Positions 35,755 to 43,877 of a DNA stretch of 64,000 nt are shown in pieces; the stretch's first letter is position 1, and every line of letters begins with the position of its first letter. The stretch lies in the NCBI GenBank assembly GCA_001899065.1, contig MKUZ01000008.1, positions 1 through 64,000 of the forward strand. The letters are read 5' to 3'. The position numbers and the translations under genes are program-made. Source of the DNA: Devosia sp. 66-22. GTDB lineage: Bacteria > Pseudomonadota > Alphaproteobacteria > Rhizobiales > Devosiaceae. Under the pieces are notes generated by a model. That model saw only the letters and a list, made by a program, of their open reading frames with translations, searched no databases and was not told the DNA's origin.

Positions 35755-36966
35755 TCACGGCCTCATGAAGACGGCGCCGCCGCCGAAGCCGCCGGGACCG
35801 CCGGTCCGCGCCCCGGTGCCGGACCGTGCGGCCGTGACATTGCTGCCCGCGACAACGCGGTCTCCCTGGTTCAGCCCCTCGGTGATCTCCGCCGTGATGT
35901 TGTTGTTGAGCCCGACCTTCACCTCGGCCAGCCGCGTCTTGCCGCTCGCCTCGTCGTAGACGCCCACACGGTAGAGCCCGTCGCGGCCCGCCGAGCCCAG
36001 AGCGGAGGCGGGCAGGGTGAGCACGCCCTTGCGCTGCTCGATGATGATGGTCACCTGCGCCGTCATGGCGATGCGGAGCCGGTGATCGGGGTTCGCCACC
36101 GAGAAGATGCCGTTGTAGTAGACCGCGTTGTCGGACGCGGAGAGCCCGGTATCCGATGTGGTGATCGCATCGGGCGCGGGATCGACCGAGAGGAGCGTCG
36201 CGTCGATCCTGGTGCTGGGGTCGCCCAGGATCGTGAAGGTCGCGCTTTGGCCCGGCTGCACGCGCGTGATGTCGGCTTCCGAGATCTGCGTCTTGATCAG
36301 CATGGTGTCGAGGTCGGCGATCTTGACGATGGTGGGGGCGGTCTGTGCCGCATTGACGCTCTGCCCCTCGGTGACGAGCACCGCCACGATGGTGCCGCTA
36401 ACCGGCGCGGTGATCTTGGTGCGCTCGAGGTCAAGCCGGGCCGATTCGACCGCGAGCTCGGACTGGCTGATCTGCGCTTCGAATGAGGCGATGGCCGCTT
36501 CGGCCGACGCCAGCGTCGCCTGCGCCGTCATCAGGTCGGCGTCCGAGACCAGGTTCTGCGCCTTGAGCTTGTCGCTGCGCTCCACCGCCGCCTGGGCGGT
36601 CTTGAGGTCGGCCTGCTTGGCGCTGAGCTGCGCCTTCATGTTGGCGAGCGAGGCTTCCGCCGATTTCACGGCGTTCTGCTGGTTGACGGAGTCGATCTCG
36701 GCGATGGGATCGCCCTTCTGGACGATGTCGCCCAGCTTGACCGACAGCGTCTGGATGGTGCCCGAAACCTCGGCGCCCACGCTGGTCACCGCGTTGGCCT
36801 GCAGCGCGCCCGAGGCAAGGACCGTCTGTTCGACATTGCCGAGCTCCACCGCCACAGTCGTGGGCTCGACCGCCGCCTGCGACGGCGCCCAGTAGCGCAA
36901 TCCGGCAAACGCCGCGCCGCCGGCGACCGTCACTATCACGACAATCCAGACAAGCAGCTTCTTCAT
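35755..36966 (-). CDS. macA: MacA-type periplasmic adaptor (membrane fusion protein)
   Basis: The 403-residue adaptor has an N-terminal signal anchor (MKKLLVWIVVIVTVAGGAAF), a barrel-sandwich/lipoyl half (ASGALQANAVTSVGAEVSGTIQTLSVKLGDIVQKG) and a coiled-coil hairpin (about 95-190). The second lipoyl half is RTKITAPVSGTIVAVLVTEGQSV-like, followed by the beta-barrel domain and a Gly-rich C-terminal tail (GTGARTGGPGGFGGG). It is directly upstream of the MacB gene, the usual macA-macB order. ATG 36966 is preferred over the adjacent ATG 36969 because GGGGC is then 6 bases away. A short palindrome lies about 100 bp upstream. Confidence 0.92.
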   Translation of the reverse strand: MKKLLVWIVVIVTVAGGAAFAGLRYWAPSQAAVEPTTVAVELGNVEQTVLASGALQANAVTSVGAEVSGTIQTLSVKLGDIVQKGDPIAEIDSVNQQNAVKSAEASLANMKAQLSAKQADLKTAQAAVERSDKLKAQNLVSDADLMTAQATLASAEAAIASFEAQISQSELAVESARLDLERTKITAPVSGTIVAVLVTEGQSVNAAQTAPTIVKIADLDTMLIKTQISEADITRVQPGQSATFTILGDPSTRIDATLLSVDPAPDAITTSDTGLSASDNAVYYNGIFSVANPDHRLRIAMTAQVTIIIEQRKGVLTLPASALGSAGRDGLYRVGVYDEASGKTRLAEVKVGLNNNITAEITEGLNQGDRVVAGSNVTAARSGTGARTGGPGGFGGGAVFMRP

Positions 36967-37064
36967 CATCGGCCCCAGGCAAGGCGGCGCCGGAAGAGGA
37001 GGCGCCAAGCCTCACTATGAAGCCGGGCTGCGGCAAAGTAATGTTATGGTTCAGTAAGCTAACC

Positions 37065-37076
37065 TACCTTTTGGTA
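37065..37076. promoter_or_regulatory. palindrome upstream of macAB
   Basis: TACC-TTTT-GGTA is a perfect 4-4-4 inverted repeat in an AT-richer stretch about 100 bp upstream of the macA-like start. It may be an operator for a TetR-type or similar efflux regulator, but no such gene is nearby. Confidence 0.3.
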
Positions 37077-37156
37077 AGGTGCCTCGCGCCGATATCCACC
37101 GCCGCCAAAGGTTCTGTGCGTAACGTGCGGCGCCATGTGCCCGCCCGGGCGGCCCG

Positions 37157-37450
37157 GTGATAGCGTCGAGCCTTTGTGGGGTTGTGGCGGGCTTGGCGTT
37201 GACGACTGCGCTGTACATAGTGATTCAAAGCCGCGGAAAGTGGTTCGTGGACTTCGAGGGGCGTTCGCACGGACCGCACGAGACGCGCGAGGCGGCGGCC
37301 ATGGAGGCGCGCAACCAGGCGCAGTTTTCCGCGCATATGAACCGGCCGAGCGAAGTGCTCGTGCCCGATGCCGAAGGCAAATACTGGGTCGTCTGGAACA
37401 GCCGCGATGCCGGCGCGGGCGTGCCCAAGCCGGTGAGCGTCGCCGCCTAA
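37157..37450 (+). CDS. DUF2188-like small protein with N-terminal hydrophobic helix
   Basis: The 97-residue protein (GTG start at 37157) has an N-terminal hydrophobic segment (about 5-23) followed by a domain resembling DUF2188: KWFVDFEGRSHGPHETREAAAMEARNQAQF then PSEVLVPDAEGKYWVVWNSRD. DUF2188 proteins are small alpha/beta proteins of unknown function in which W-x-V, an alpha helix and a W-x-V-W strand recur. The N-terminal boundary is uncertain; the domain itself starts near residue 27. It ends convergently with the nudix gene (4-bp overlap). Confidence 0.6.
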   Translation: MIASSLCGVVAGLALTTALYIVIQSRGKWFVDFEGRSHGPHETREAAAMEARNQAQFSAHMNRPSEVLVPDAEGKYWVVWNSRDAGAGVPKPVSVAA

Positions 37451-37905
37451 CGCGGGAGCCGCAGGAAGGCAGCCAGCAGCGGAAGCTGGCCCTTGGTCAG
37501 CTTGCGCCGTGCCGCATCCGGCTCGAACCATGCCGCGCGGTCGACTTCGGGGAATTGCGCACGCTTGCCGGAGCGCGGCGGCCATTCCATCTCGAATGTG
37601 TTGCTGGCGACGGTCGCCGGGTCGAGATCGCCCTCAATGGCCCAGGCGCTCAACCGCTTGCCGCTCGGCAGCCTGAACTCGCCAAGCGCGATGACGTCGC
37701 CGTCGACCGGCGTTCCCACTTCCTCGACGAATTCGCGCCGCGCGGCGGCGAGTGCGTCCTCGCCGTCCTCGTACAGCCCCTTGGGGATCGACCATGCACC
37801 GTCGTCCTTGTTGGCCCAGAACGGGCCGCCCGGATGCACGAGGAAGAGCTCGAGGCCGCCTTCAGCGCGCCGGAAGAGCAGCAGCCCGGCGCTCCTGTCA
37901 GGCAC
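37447..37905 (-). CDS. Nudix hydrolase
   Basis: Nudix enzymes hydrolyse nucleoside diphosphates linked to another moiety. The 152-residue protein has the Nudix box GLYEDGEDALAAARREFVEEVG with all required Glu and Arg residues, and a preceding WSIPKG strand typical of diadenosine-polyphosphate/NTP hydrolases. The GTG at 37905 is preferred because the conserved SAGLLLFRR strand begins three codons later. An ATG at 37959 would only read 18 residues in the alternate frame of the upstream gene. With GTG the overlap with the upstream stop is 8 bases, suggesting coupling. Confidence 0.85.
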   Translation of the reverse strand: MPDRSAGLLLFRRAEGGLELFLVHPGGPFWANKDDGAWSIPKGLYEDGEDALAAARREFVEEVGTPVDGDVIALGEFRLPSGKRLSAWAIEGDLDPATVASNTFEMEWPPRSGKRAQFPEVDRAAWFEPDAARRKLTKGQLPLLAAFLRLPR

Positions 37906-38737
37906 GGGCGAGGCGCGAAAGGATGACGTCCCGCTCGATGGCGAGACCGTCCCACTCATTGACGGGCAGTTCGCTGTCGAAAATCAGGGTGTAGGGGCCG
38001 GAATAGCCTGCGGCTTCGGCCAGGTCGACGCAGCGGCCGTAGTCGGTGGCGTCGAGGTCGCCATCGATGAAATTCGCCTTGGCATGGCACAGCTCGGCCC
38101 GGCCGAAGACCTTGGCCAGCTCGTCGTACTTGCCCGCGCCCGTCCAGTTGCCGAAGTCACCGAGGAGGCCGACCTTGCCCTCGAGACGGTCGAGCACATA
38201 GGTCACTTCTTCCGCCGACGGCAGCAGGTTGAACCAGTTCTCGGTGGTCAGCCGGACGCCGCCGGCATTGCCGTCGGCCAGCGACCGCAGCGCGGCGACC
38301 GAGCGGTCGAGCGCCGCCTTCGACGGCGCCTGCTTGCCGGCAATGATGCGGGCGTTCCGCGCGCCCAGTTCATTGGCGATCTCGATCCAGCTCGCGATCC
38401 AGGCTTCGTCGCGCGCGCCATGCTCGGGATGGGCGATGTCGCCGTCGTCGATCAACAGCGTCTGGAGCGCCACGCCGCAGGTGTCGAGCTGATCGCGCAG
38501 TTCGCCCAGATACACCGGATCGCGGCTGGGCAGGTGGAACGAGACCAGCTCCATGCGCGCGTAGCCGTGATTGTTGAGCGCCGATGGCAGGTCGAGCAGC
38601 GACTCTGTGCCTTCGCCATAGGTTTCCTGCACCGGGCCGATCGCCGTCGTCGTCAGGTCGTGGGGATAGGTCGTCCCCAGGTGACGGTGCAGCGACCAGG
38701 TGGAAACGGCGATCCGATCCTCAGTGGAACTCGGCAT
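37898..38737 (-). CDS. sugar phosphate isomerase/epimerase-like TIM-barrel protein
   Basis: The 279-residue protein belongs to the xylose-isomerase-like TIM-barrel (AP endonuclease 2) family: MPSSTEDRIAVSTWSLHRHLG, MELVSFHLPS, LLIDDGDIAHPEHG, LTTENWFNLLPS, GLLGDFGNWTG, LCHAKANFID, and SGPYTLIFDSE. Conserved Glu, Asp, His and Glu metal ligands are visible in these strands (TEN, GDFGN, HAK, DSE). ATG 38737 has GAGG upstream. It lies after the sulfotransferase (69-bp gap) and overlaps the Nudix gene. The substrate is unknown. Confidence 0.8.
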   Translation of the reverse strand: MPSSTEDRIAVSTWSLHRHLGTTYPHDLTTTAIGPVQETYGEGTESLLDLPSALNNHGYARMELVSFHLPSRDPVYLGELRDQLDTCGVALQTLLIDDGDIAHPEHGARDEAWIASWIEIANELGARNARIIAGKQAPSKAALDRSVAALRSLADGNAGGVRLTTENWFNLLPSAEEVTYVLDRLEGKVGLLGDFGNWTGAGKYDELAKVFGRAELCHAKANFIDGDLDATDYGRCVDLAEAAGYSGPYTLIFDSELPVNEWDGLAIERDVILSRLARA

Positions 38738-38806
38738 GTACGGGACCTCGGCTCGATTTGTGGGAGTTTGGCGCAGCATTGTGTGCGGTGCAATCGCCTG
38801 CGCATG

Positions 38807-39673
38807 TCAGGCATCGTCCAACAGTCCGGCGGCGGCCTGGTTGCACGACGCCAGGTCCGCGGGCGACATTTCGGTCCGCCACACGCCGATACGCTCCTCG
38901 AGCGGCGGGCGGGTCGTCCGCCATTGCTGGTGGAACCTGTCGGGCTGGCTGACCAGGAGCGTGCCGTCGGATGCCCACCGGGCCTGATGCTCGGCGAGCC
39001 GCCCCGCGGCCCGGTCGGGGTAGTCGAGCATCCTGTCCGTGTAGTCGAGGTCGATGAACGCGCAGACTCGTCTGAGGACGGTTTCGGGCGTGCTCACCAG
39101 ATCCTCGTAGCGGATCTCGAGATACTTCGAGGCGGGCGCCTCCCGCCGGGCCTCGCGGACCATGGCGGACCATTGCGCCACGAGCACCGCCAGATCGCGG
39201 CTCGGAGCGAACCAGGTCTTGCTCCATGACAGCGCCACGTCCCGGCCGTCGCGAACAATGTGAATGAAGCGCGCCTCGGGCAGCATAGACGCCACCGTCG
39301 GCATGGCCGTTACGTATAGCGGGGTCTTGTCGCCAGTGCGTTTCTTGGCATGCCGCTCCGCATAGGTTGCGTAGAACAGCCGCAGCACGTCGGCGAGACC
39401 CGCGGTGGGCGCCAGATGGCGGGCGGCGTCGAGAAAGTCGGACGCATCGATGCCGTAGTCGTTCCAGGCCGGCGCGCCGTCTGGGAAGCCGGTGATGAGC
39501 CTGGCGCACAGATCGCGGTCGTGCTGCGCCGCAAGGATCTGAGGCGACAGCAGAAATCCCGTCTCGGGCGGAATCGCCAGTTCGGGATGCGAGTCGAGCA
39601 TCAGGCGCAGCATCGTCGAGCCGGAGCGCGGCACGCTGACGACGATCGGAAAGGGATGGCGCGGACTCGACAT
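38807..39673 (-). CDS. PAPS-dependent sulfotransferase family protein
   Basis: The 288-residue protein has the two PAPS-binding signatures: the 5'-phosphosulfate loop VVSVPRSGSTMLRLMLDSHPEL (about 11-32), and the 3'-phosphate motif FIHIVRDGRDVALSWSKTW. A further conserved block is YLEIRYEDLVSTPETVLRRVCAFIDL, with DRMLDYPD and RWRTTRPP-like residues at the C-terminus. Such enzymes transfer sulfate to sugars, lipids or small molecules. The gene is in line with the aminotransferase, dehydrogenase and glycosyltransferase genes, so a glycan or its precursor is the probable acceptor. No PAPS biosynthesis gene is in the window. Confidence 0.88.
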   Translation of the reverse strand: MSSPRHPFPIVVSVPRSGSTMLRLMLDSHPELAIPPETGFLLSPQILAAQHDRDLCARLITGFPDGAPAWNDYGIDASDFLDAARHLAPTAGLADVLRLFYATYAERHAKKRTGDKTPLYVTAMPTVASMLPEARFIHIVRDGRDVALSWSKTWFAPSRDLAVLVAQWSAMVREARREAPASKYLEIRYEDLVSTPETVLRRVCAFIDLDYTDRMLDYPDRAAGRLAEHQARWASDGTLLVSQPDRFHQQWRTTRPPLEERIGVWRTEMSPADLASCNQAAAGLLDDA

Positions 39674-39733
39674 CCGCTCCGCTTACATCAGTCGCCGGCC
39701 GCGGAACATCCGTAGCAACAACCGTGTCGCCCC

Positions 39734-40858
39734 TCACCGAGGACGAGAGGCGATGTGCGCGTGAAGTGCAGCGATGATGCGATCCTGGCTGGCGCTGCCC
39801 AGTCCGGGATAAATGGGAAGGCACAGGACGGTGTCGGCGAGCCGGCTTGCCTGCTCGAGCTGCCCTTCCTGCTGCGTTCCGGCGAAGGCTGCCTGCCGGT
39901 GGAGCGGCGACGGATAATGGATGGCGGTTTCGATGCCGGCCGCGCCGAGCGCGGCGGCGGCGGCGTCGCGGTCCGCCAGGGCGATGGCATATTGGGAGCG
40001 GGCCGGGCTTGTTTCCGCTGGAATATCAGTAAGATACAGGCCGCTGCTGCGGAGCGCGTCCAGTTCCTTGTCGTAGATCGCGCCGATTCGGCGCCGCGCG
40101 TCGAGTGCCGGTGGCAGGCCGGCGAGGCGAGCGAGCAGGGTAGCGGCCGCGATGGAACTCATGCGTCCATTGAGGCCCAGTCGCACGTGCCGGTATCGCT
40201 CGCTCTGGCCATGGTTCAGAATTTCGCGGAAGCGCTCCGCCAGATCGGACCTGTCGGTGAAGAGGGCGCCGCCATCTCCCGCGGCACCAAGCGTCTTGGT
40301 GGGGAAGAAGCTGGTGCACGCGATCTCGCACAGTCCGCCGCTCGGCGTTCCGTTGCGCTCCGCTCCAAGGCTCTGTGCGGCATCCTCGATGACGGTGATG
40401 CCTGAGACCGCGGCCAGCGCGCAGATCGCGTCGAAATCCGCGGGCACGCCGAACAGCGACACGGCGACTATCGCCCGCGTCCTGCCGGTGATCGCCCGCC
40501 GCAGGCTGTCGAGATTGATCAGCCCGGAGGGGTAGTCGACATCGACAAGAACGGGCCGCGCGCCGGCCAGCAGCGCACATTCGAGCGGAGCGGCAAAGGT
40601 GAAGGCCGGGACGATGATTTCATCGCCGGGGCGCAGGTCGAGGGCGAGCAGCGCGATCAGCAAGGCTGTCGTTCCGGAGCTGCATGCGACCGCATGCCTG
40701 ACGCCGGCAATCTGCGCCAGGGCCGCCTCAAGCTCGGAAATCTCCGACCCGCCGATGAACCTGCCGTGGTCGAGGATCGCGCCGATCCGGTCGAGAACCT
40801 CCCGACGGAGCGGCGCCCACTCCTGCTTGAGGTCGACAAAGGGGATTGGCGAGGTCAA
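39734..40858 (-). CDS. DegT/DnrJ/EryC1/StrS sugar aminotransferase
   Basis: The PLP-dependent enzyme transaminates nucleotide-linked keto sugars. The 374-residue protein has the family start IPFVDLKQEWAPLRREV, the glycine/serine PLP phosphate site ACSSGTTAL, IEDAAQSLGA with the PLP-contacting Asp, and the internal aldimine Lys188 in FFPTKTLGAAGDGG. The end is LPIYPGLGSASQDRIIAAL. It starts at TTG 40858 overlapping the TGA of the dehydrogenase gene, so the two are coupled. With the MocA dehydrogenase and hexapeptide acyltransferase it matches the WlbA-WlbE-WlbD/B style set that makes 3-amino-3-deoxy sugars. Confidence 0.9.
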   Translation of the reverse strand: MTSPIPFVDLKQEWAPLRREVLDRIGAILDHGRFIGGSEISELEAALAQIAGVRHAVACSSGTTALLIALLALDLRPGDEIIVPAFTFAAPLECALLAGARPVLVDVDYPSGLINLDSLRRAITGRTRAIVAVSLFGVPADFDAICALAAVSGITVIEDAAQSLGAERNGTPSGGLCEIACTSFFPTKTLGAAGDGGALFTDRSDLAERFREILNHGQSERYRHVRLGLNGRMSSIAAATLLARLAGLPPALDARRRIGAIYDKELDALRSSGLYLTDIPAETSPARSQYAIALADRDAAAAALGAAGIETAIHYPSPLHRQAAFAGTQQEGQLEQASRLADTVLCLPIYPGLGSASQDRIIAALHAHIASRPR

Positions 40859-41787
40859 AGCGGATACGATTCCAGTCGCAGCTCCATCGGCTCGGTGAGG
40901 CGGCAGATCTGGCGGAGACGCTCGGTGAGCTCCAGCACCTGAAGGGCCTCCTCGCCGGTGCAGATCGCGCTCGGCAAACCGCGGCGGTGCGCGAGGAAAG
41001 CTATCGCCTGCCGGGTGAGGGGGTCGGCGTTCGATCCCGAACTGTCGTGGCGGAGCGAGAAGCTCCGCGGCGGCTGACCGATTGGGTGGAGCGTGACCGT
41101 CCGCTCCGGTGCGGCCGCGTCATACCGCGCCGTCACCTGATAGGAGCGCGTCGCAAATCGCAGCCAGCACGTGGCGCCGACGAGGCGCCCGGCGACGTGT
41201 TGCAGTGCGGTGACCTTGAGGGCCGGCGTGCAGTCGCCTTCGCGCCGAAGCACCCAATCGAGGTCGTGGACCATCAGATCCTGGATCACGTCGGCTGGGC
41301 TGTCGTCGGCGCCCGGCCGCGCCGTCCGCAGCACCGTGACGTCGCCGCCGATTCCCTCCATGACTTCGAGCGCGCGGTCCAACCCATTGTTGAACCGCTC
41401 GCTTTGTCCAACGGCCAGCACGGCCCCGCCGGCGGCCGCATCGAGCATCAGGCGCGCTTCGTTGGGATCAAGGGCAATCGGCTTTTCGACGAGGCAGTCG
41501 ACTCCCCGGTTGAGCAGCTCGATCGCGATCGACGCGTGCCGGTCCGACGGCGTTGCGACGATCGCCGCGTCCACGGCTCCCATGAGATCGTCAAGCGTGG
41601 GCAGGCTCGCGATATCGAGGGCATCTGCGATCACCCGCCGCGCCGGATCGGGGTCCACGGCGGCAATCACGTCCACTTCGGGCAGGTTTCGCAGCGCCTT
41701 CAAATGCAGCTGCCCCATCTTGCCGAAGCCGACGATGGCGACGCGGACGCTGGGGATGTCCAGCTTTGCTAACGGCGTGTCAGCCAT
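40855..41787 (-). CDS. Gfo/Idh/MocA-family oxidoreductase
   Basis: The 310-residue NAD(P)-dependent dehydrogenase has an N-terminal Rossmann fold (VAIVGFGKMGQLHLKALR, about 15-32), the conserved LVEKPIALDPNEA (EKP motif), and a C-terminal alpha/beta domain (VLAVGQSERFNNGL, DLMVHDLDW). In nucleotide-sugar clusters such enzymes oxidise a sugar hydroxyl ahead of the DegT aminotransferase, which is the next gene (4-base overlap). It overlaps the glycosyltransferase gene by 19 bp. The substrate, for example a UDP-GlcNAc derivative, is inferred from context. Confidence 0.88.
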   Translation of the reverse strand: MADTPLAKLDIPSVRVAIVGFGKMGQLHLKALRNLPEVDVIAAVDPDPARRVIADALDIASLPTLDDLMGAVDAAIVATPSDRHASIAIELLNRGVDCLVEKPIALDPNEARLMLDAAAGGAVLAVGQSERFNNGLDRALEVMEGIGGDVTVLRTARPGADDSPADVIQDLMVHDLDWVLRREGDCTPALKVTALQHVAGRLVGATCWLRFATRSYQVTARYDAAAPERTVTLHPIGQPPRSFSLRHDSSGSNADPLTRQAIAFLAHRRGLPSAICTGEEALQVLELTERLRQICRLTEPMELRLESYPL

Positions 41788-43043
41788 TGCCGGAACCTTC
41801 TGTATCGGCCGATGAGCTTCCAGGCGCGCGAACCGCGGATCCTGGCCAGATCGGCTTCGCTGGCGGACAGCGCCGCCGCGAGCCGATCGATCTCGAGCTG
41901 ACGGCTGACGTGGAGAGCTTCGCGCCCAACGAGCTTTTCGAGATCGGCGCGGGTGACTGCCTCCCGGCGGGTCGCCTCGGCGAGCATCAGCTCGGCGTCG
42001 CGTCGGCTCTTCAGGGGCATGGCGATCTGGCGCAGATATCGCGAGCCAGCGCGCATGCGCGCGGCGTCACCGCTCCGGCCAGCAAGAGCGTTCCACTCCG
42101 CGACGACCTGCCTGTACAGATCGATCCAGGTGTCGGCTGCCGTCTGGAGGCCCCCGACGGCACGCATCTCATCACTCACCGCCTTGGCGTCGCGGGCATC
42201 GTAACGCCCGATCTCGCGTTCGATCACGTCGTGCGACATGGCGTCCGCCTTGAGGGTCCGGAGGCCGAAATTGAGGCGGCGCAGGTCGTGCATGTTGGTT
42301 GTCGTCACCATCCCGCCCACACCGTCGGTGTCGGCGAGGATCACGGCACATCCCGATGCGAGCGCTTCGATGGCCGCCCGCGCCTTGGCGAAGACGATGT
42401 CGTACTGCCCCAGGATTTCCTCCGGCGCCGTCGCGAGATTGCCGGAAGAATAGCCTCGGATGTCCAGCCGGTCGATGCCCGCCCGTTCGCACGCCTCCTG
42501 GATGGCAAGGGGGATGCGGGCGGCATAGTTCGAGAAAACGAGTGCCGTCCGAGGCTTGGGCGGCAGAGGCGGTCGCGGCAGGAAGCGCTGGAGGTCGGCA
42601 AAATTGTAAATCGTCGCGGTCCGCTCGGGGGCGATGCCGCGGGTGGTCAGCAGGCGTTCCCGGCACAGATCGTCGACGGCGACGTAGCGCACGATGTTGG
42701 GATGGAGGGGCGGAGTCTCCTCCCAGGGCGCCCACCCATGGCAGACGAAGATCATCGGCGTCCGGGGATAGCGGAGGGCCGCCGTCACGCTCTCGTGGTG
42801 ATGGTGCCCGTGAATGATGTCGGGCTCGGCCTCCATCTCGTCGAGGTCGGCCAGGACGGGGATCGAGTTGGCGCGCAGCTCGTCGGCGACCTCCCCGAGG
42901 AACGGGCTGTAGGCGACGGGCAGGTGACCGCGCTTCATGTACTCCAGCGCGAGGTCGCGCACGTAAAGCTCGGACCCGTTTCGTCCGTCGAGTGTGTTGT
43001 TTGTGATCAGGATGCGGAGCGGGCCGCGCGGAGCGTCAGGCAT
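41769..43043 (-). CDS. glycosyltransferase family 4-like protein with C-terminal coiled coil
   Basis: The 424-residue protein begins RILITNNTLDGRNGSELYVRDLALEYMKRGH, a GT-B donor-domain entry. GHHHHES, VCHGWAPWEE, YNFADLQRFLP, VFSNYAARIPLAIQEACERAG and KARAAIEALASGCAVILADTDGVGGMV (the EALA-G nucleotide-sugar site) follow. The last 70 residues are charged, helical and end in RGSRAWKLIGRYRR, a basic tail common on bacterial glycan transferases. ATG 43043 lies 8 bp inside the BKACE gene, hence coupling. It probably adds a sugar to a glycan or a lipid carrier. Confidence 0.82.
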   Translation of the reverse strand: MPDAPRGPLRILITNNTLDGRNGSELYVRDLALEYMKRGHLPVAYSPFLGEVADELRANSIPVLADLDEMEAEPDIIHGHHHHESVTAALRYPRTPMIFVCHGWAPWEETPPLHPNIVRYVAVDDLCRERLLTTRGIAPERTATIYNFADLQRFLPRPPLPPKPRTALVFSNYAARIPLAIQEACERAGIDRLDIRGYSSGNLATAPEEILGQYDIVFAKARAAIEALASGCAVILADTDGVGGMVTTTNMHDLRRLNFGLRTLKADAMSHDVIEREIGRYDARDAKAVSDEMRAVGGLQTAADTWIDLYRQVVAEWNALAGRSGDAARMRAGSRYLRQIAMPLKSRRDAELMLAEATRREAVTRADLEKLVGREALHVSRQLEIDRLAAALSASEADLARIRGSRAWKLIGRYRRFRQWLTRR

Positions 43044-43875
43044 GTGGAGCCAGTGCCAGCATCTGCCGCACCTCGCACGCGGAAGCGATCGTGTGTCCCA
43101 GGGTCTGCGCGAGCGAGACGACGCGGTCGACGAGCCCGACATTCGTCGCGGGCTGGGCGCGCTCGCGGTCATACCAGAGCGTGTCCTCCAGCCCGACCCG
43201 CGCGCCATTGCCGAACAGCAGGCCTGCCGCGTTCGCCGTCAATTGCGCGCCGCCGATGCCGGCACCGCACCAGAGCGAGTTCGTCGGCAGGCTGGAGACG
43301 ATTGCCGCCAGATGGGTCGGCGTGGCCTGCGCCGTCGCCACATTGCCGAGTAGAACGTTGAAATAATAGGGCGGTTTCAGCAACCCGCGGTCGGCGAGAT
43401 AGTGGGCGTAGTTGACCATGCCCAGGTCAAAGACCTCGAGTTCGGGCTTGATCTCGCGCTCCGCCATCATCTCGGCGAGGCGGCGGACCATGTCGGGTGC
43501 GTTCAGACTGGCTGTCTGCGAGAAGTTGAGGGAGGAGAGCGTCAGGCTCGCCATGTCCGGTTTCAGGTCGCCCTCGAGCCGCAGCGGGTCGCTGCGCTCG
43601 GAGAATTCGGTGAACGTCCTCCCGCTGAGGGAGACGCAGATCACCGCGTCGGGGTGCGTCTCGCGGATGCCGCCGATCAGGCGCGCATAAATCTGCCTGT
43701 CGTAGGTCGGTACGCCGTTCGCATCGCGGGCATGGAGGTGGAATGTGGCCGCGCCGCGCTCCGCGCACCGCCGGCAATCCTCCACGATCTCGTCGATGGA
43801 GAGCGGAACATGAGCCGACATCTCGCGTGTCGGAATCATCCCCGTCGGGGCAAGATTGACGATCTTATGATGCAT
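43036..43875 (-). CDS. BKACE-family beta-keto acid cleavage enzyme (DUF849)
   Basis: BKACE enzymes cleave a beta-keto acid with acetyl-CoA to a CoA ester and acetoacetate (Kce is the founding member). The 279-residue TIM-barrel protein has the zinc motif HLHARD with His46 and His48, and Glu230 in GARVGLEDTLWYD, matching the zinc ligands of Kce. SLSGRTFTEFSERSDPL and PELEVFDLGMVNY complete the barrel. Its place between a hexapeptide acyltransferase and a glycosyltransferase is unusual: the family is mostly known from amino acid or carnitine catabolism. It could supply an acyl-CoA for sugar N-acylation, but that is speculation. Confidence 0.88.
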   Translation of the reverse strand: MHHKIVNLAPTGMIPTREMSAHVPLSIDEIVEDCRRCAERGAATFHLHARDANGVPTYDRQIYARLIGGIRETHPDAVICVSLSGRTFTEFSERSDPLRLEGDLKPDMASLTLSSLNFSQTASLNAPDMVRRLAEMMAEREIKPELEVFDLGMVNYAHYLADRGLLKPPYYFNVLLGNVATAQATPTHLAAIVSSLPTNSLWCGAGIGGAQLTANAAGLLFGNGARVGLEDTLWYDRERAQPATNVGLVDRVVSLAQTLGHTIASACEVRQMLALAPHA

Positions 43876-43877
43876 GC

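Noticed and set aside
38780-38806. Second copy of the tRNA-Glu 3' end (att site) at the far edge of the glycan cluster
   Set aside because: I looked for the GGGGTTCGATTCCCC-type core and did not find it near 38.7-38.8 kb; no integrase gene is present.
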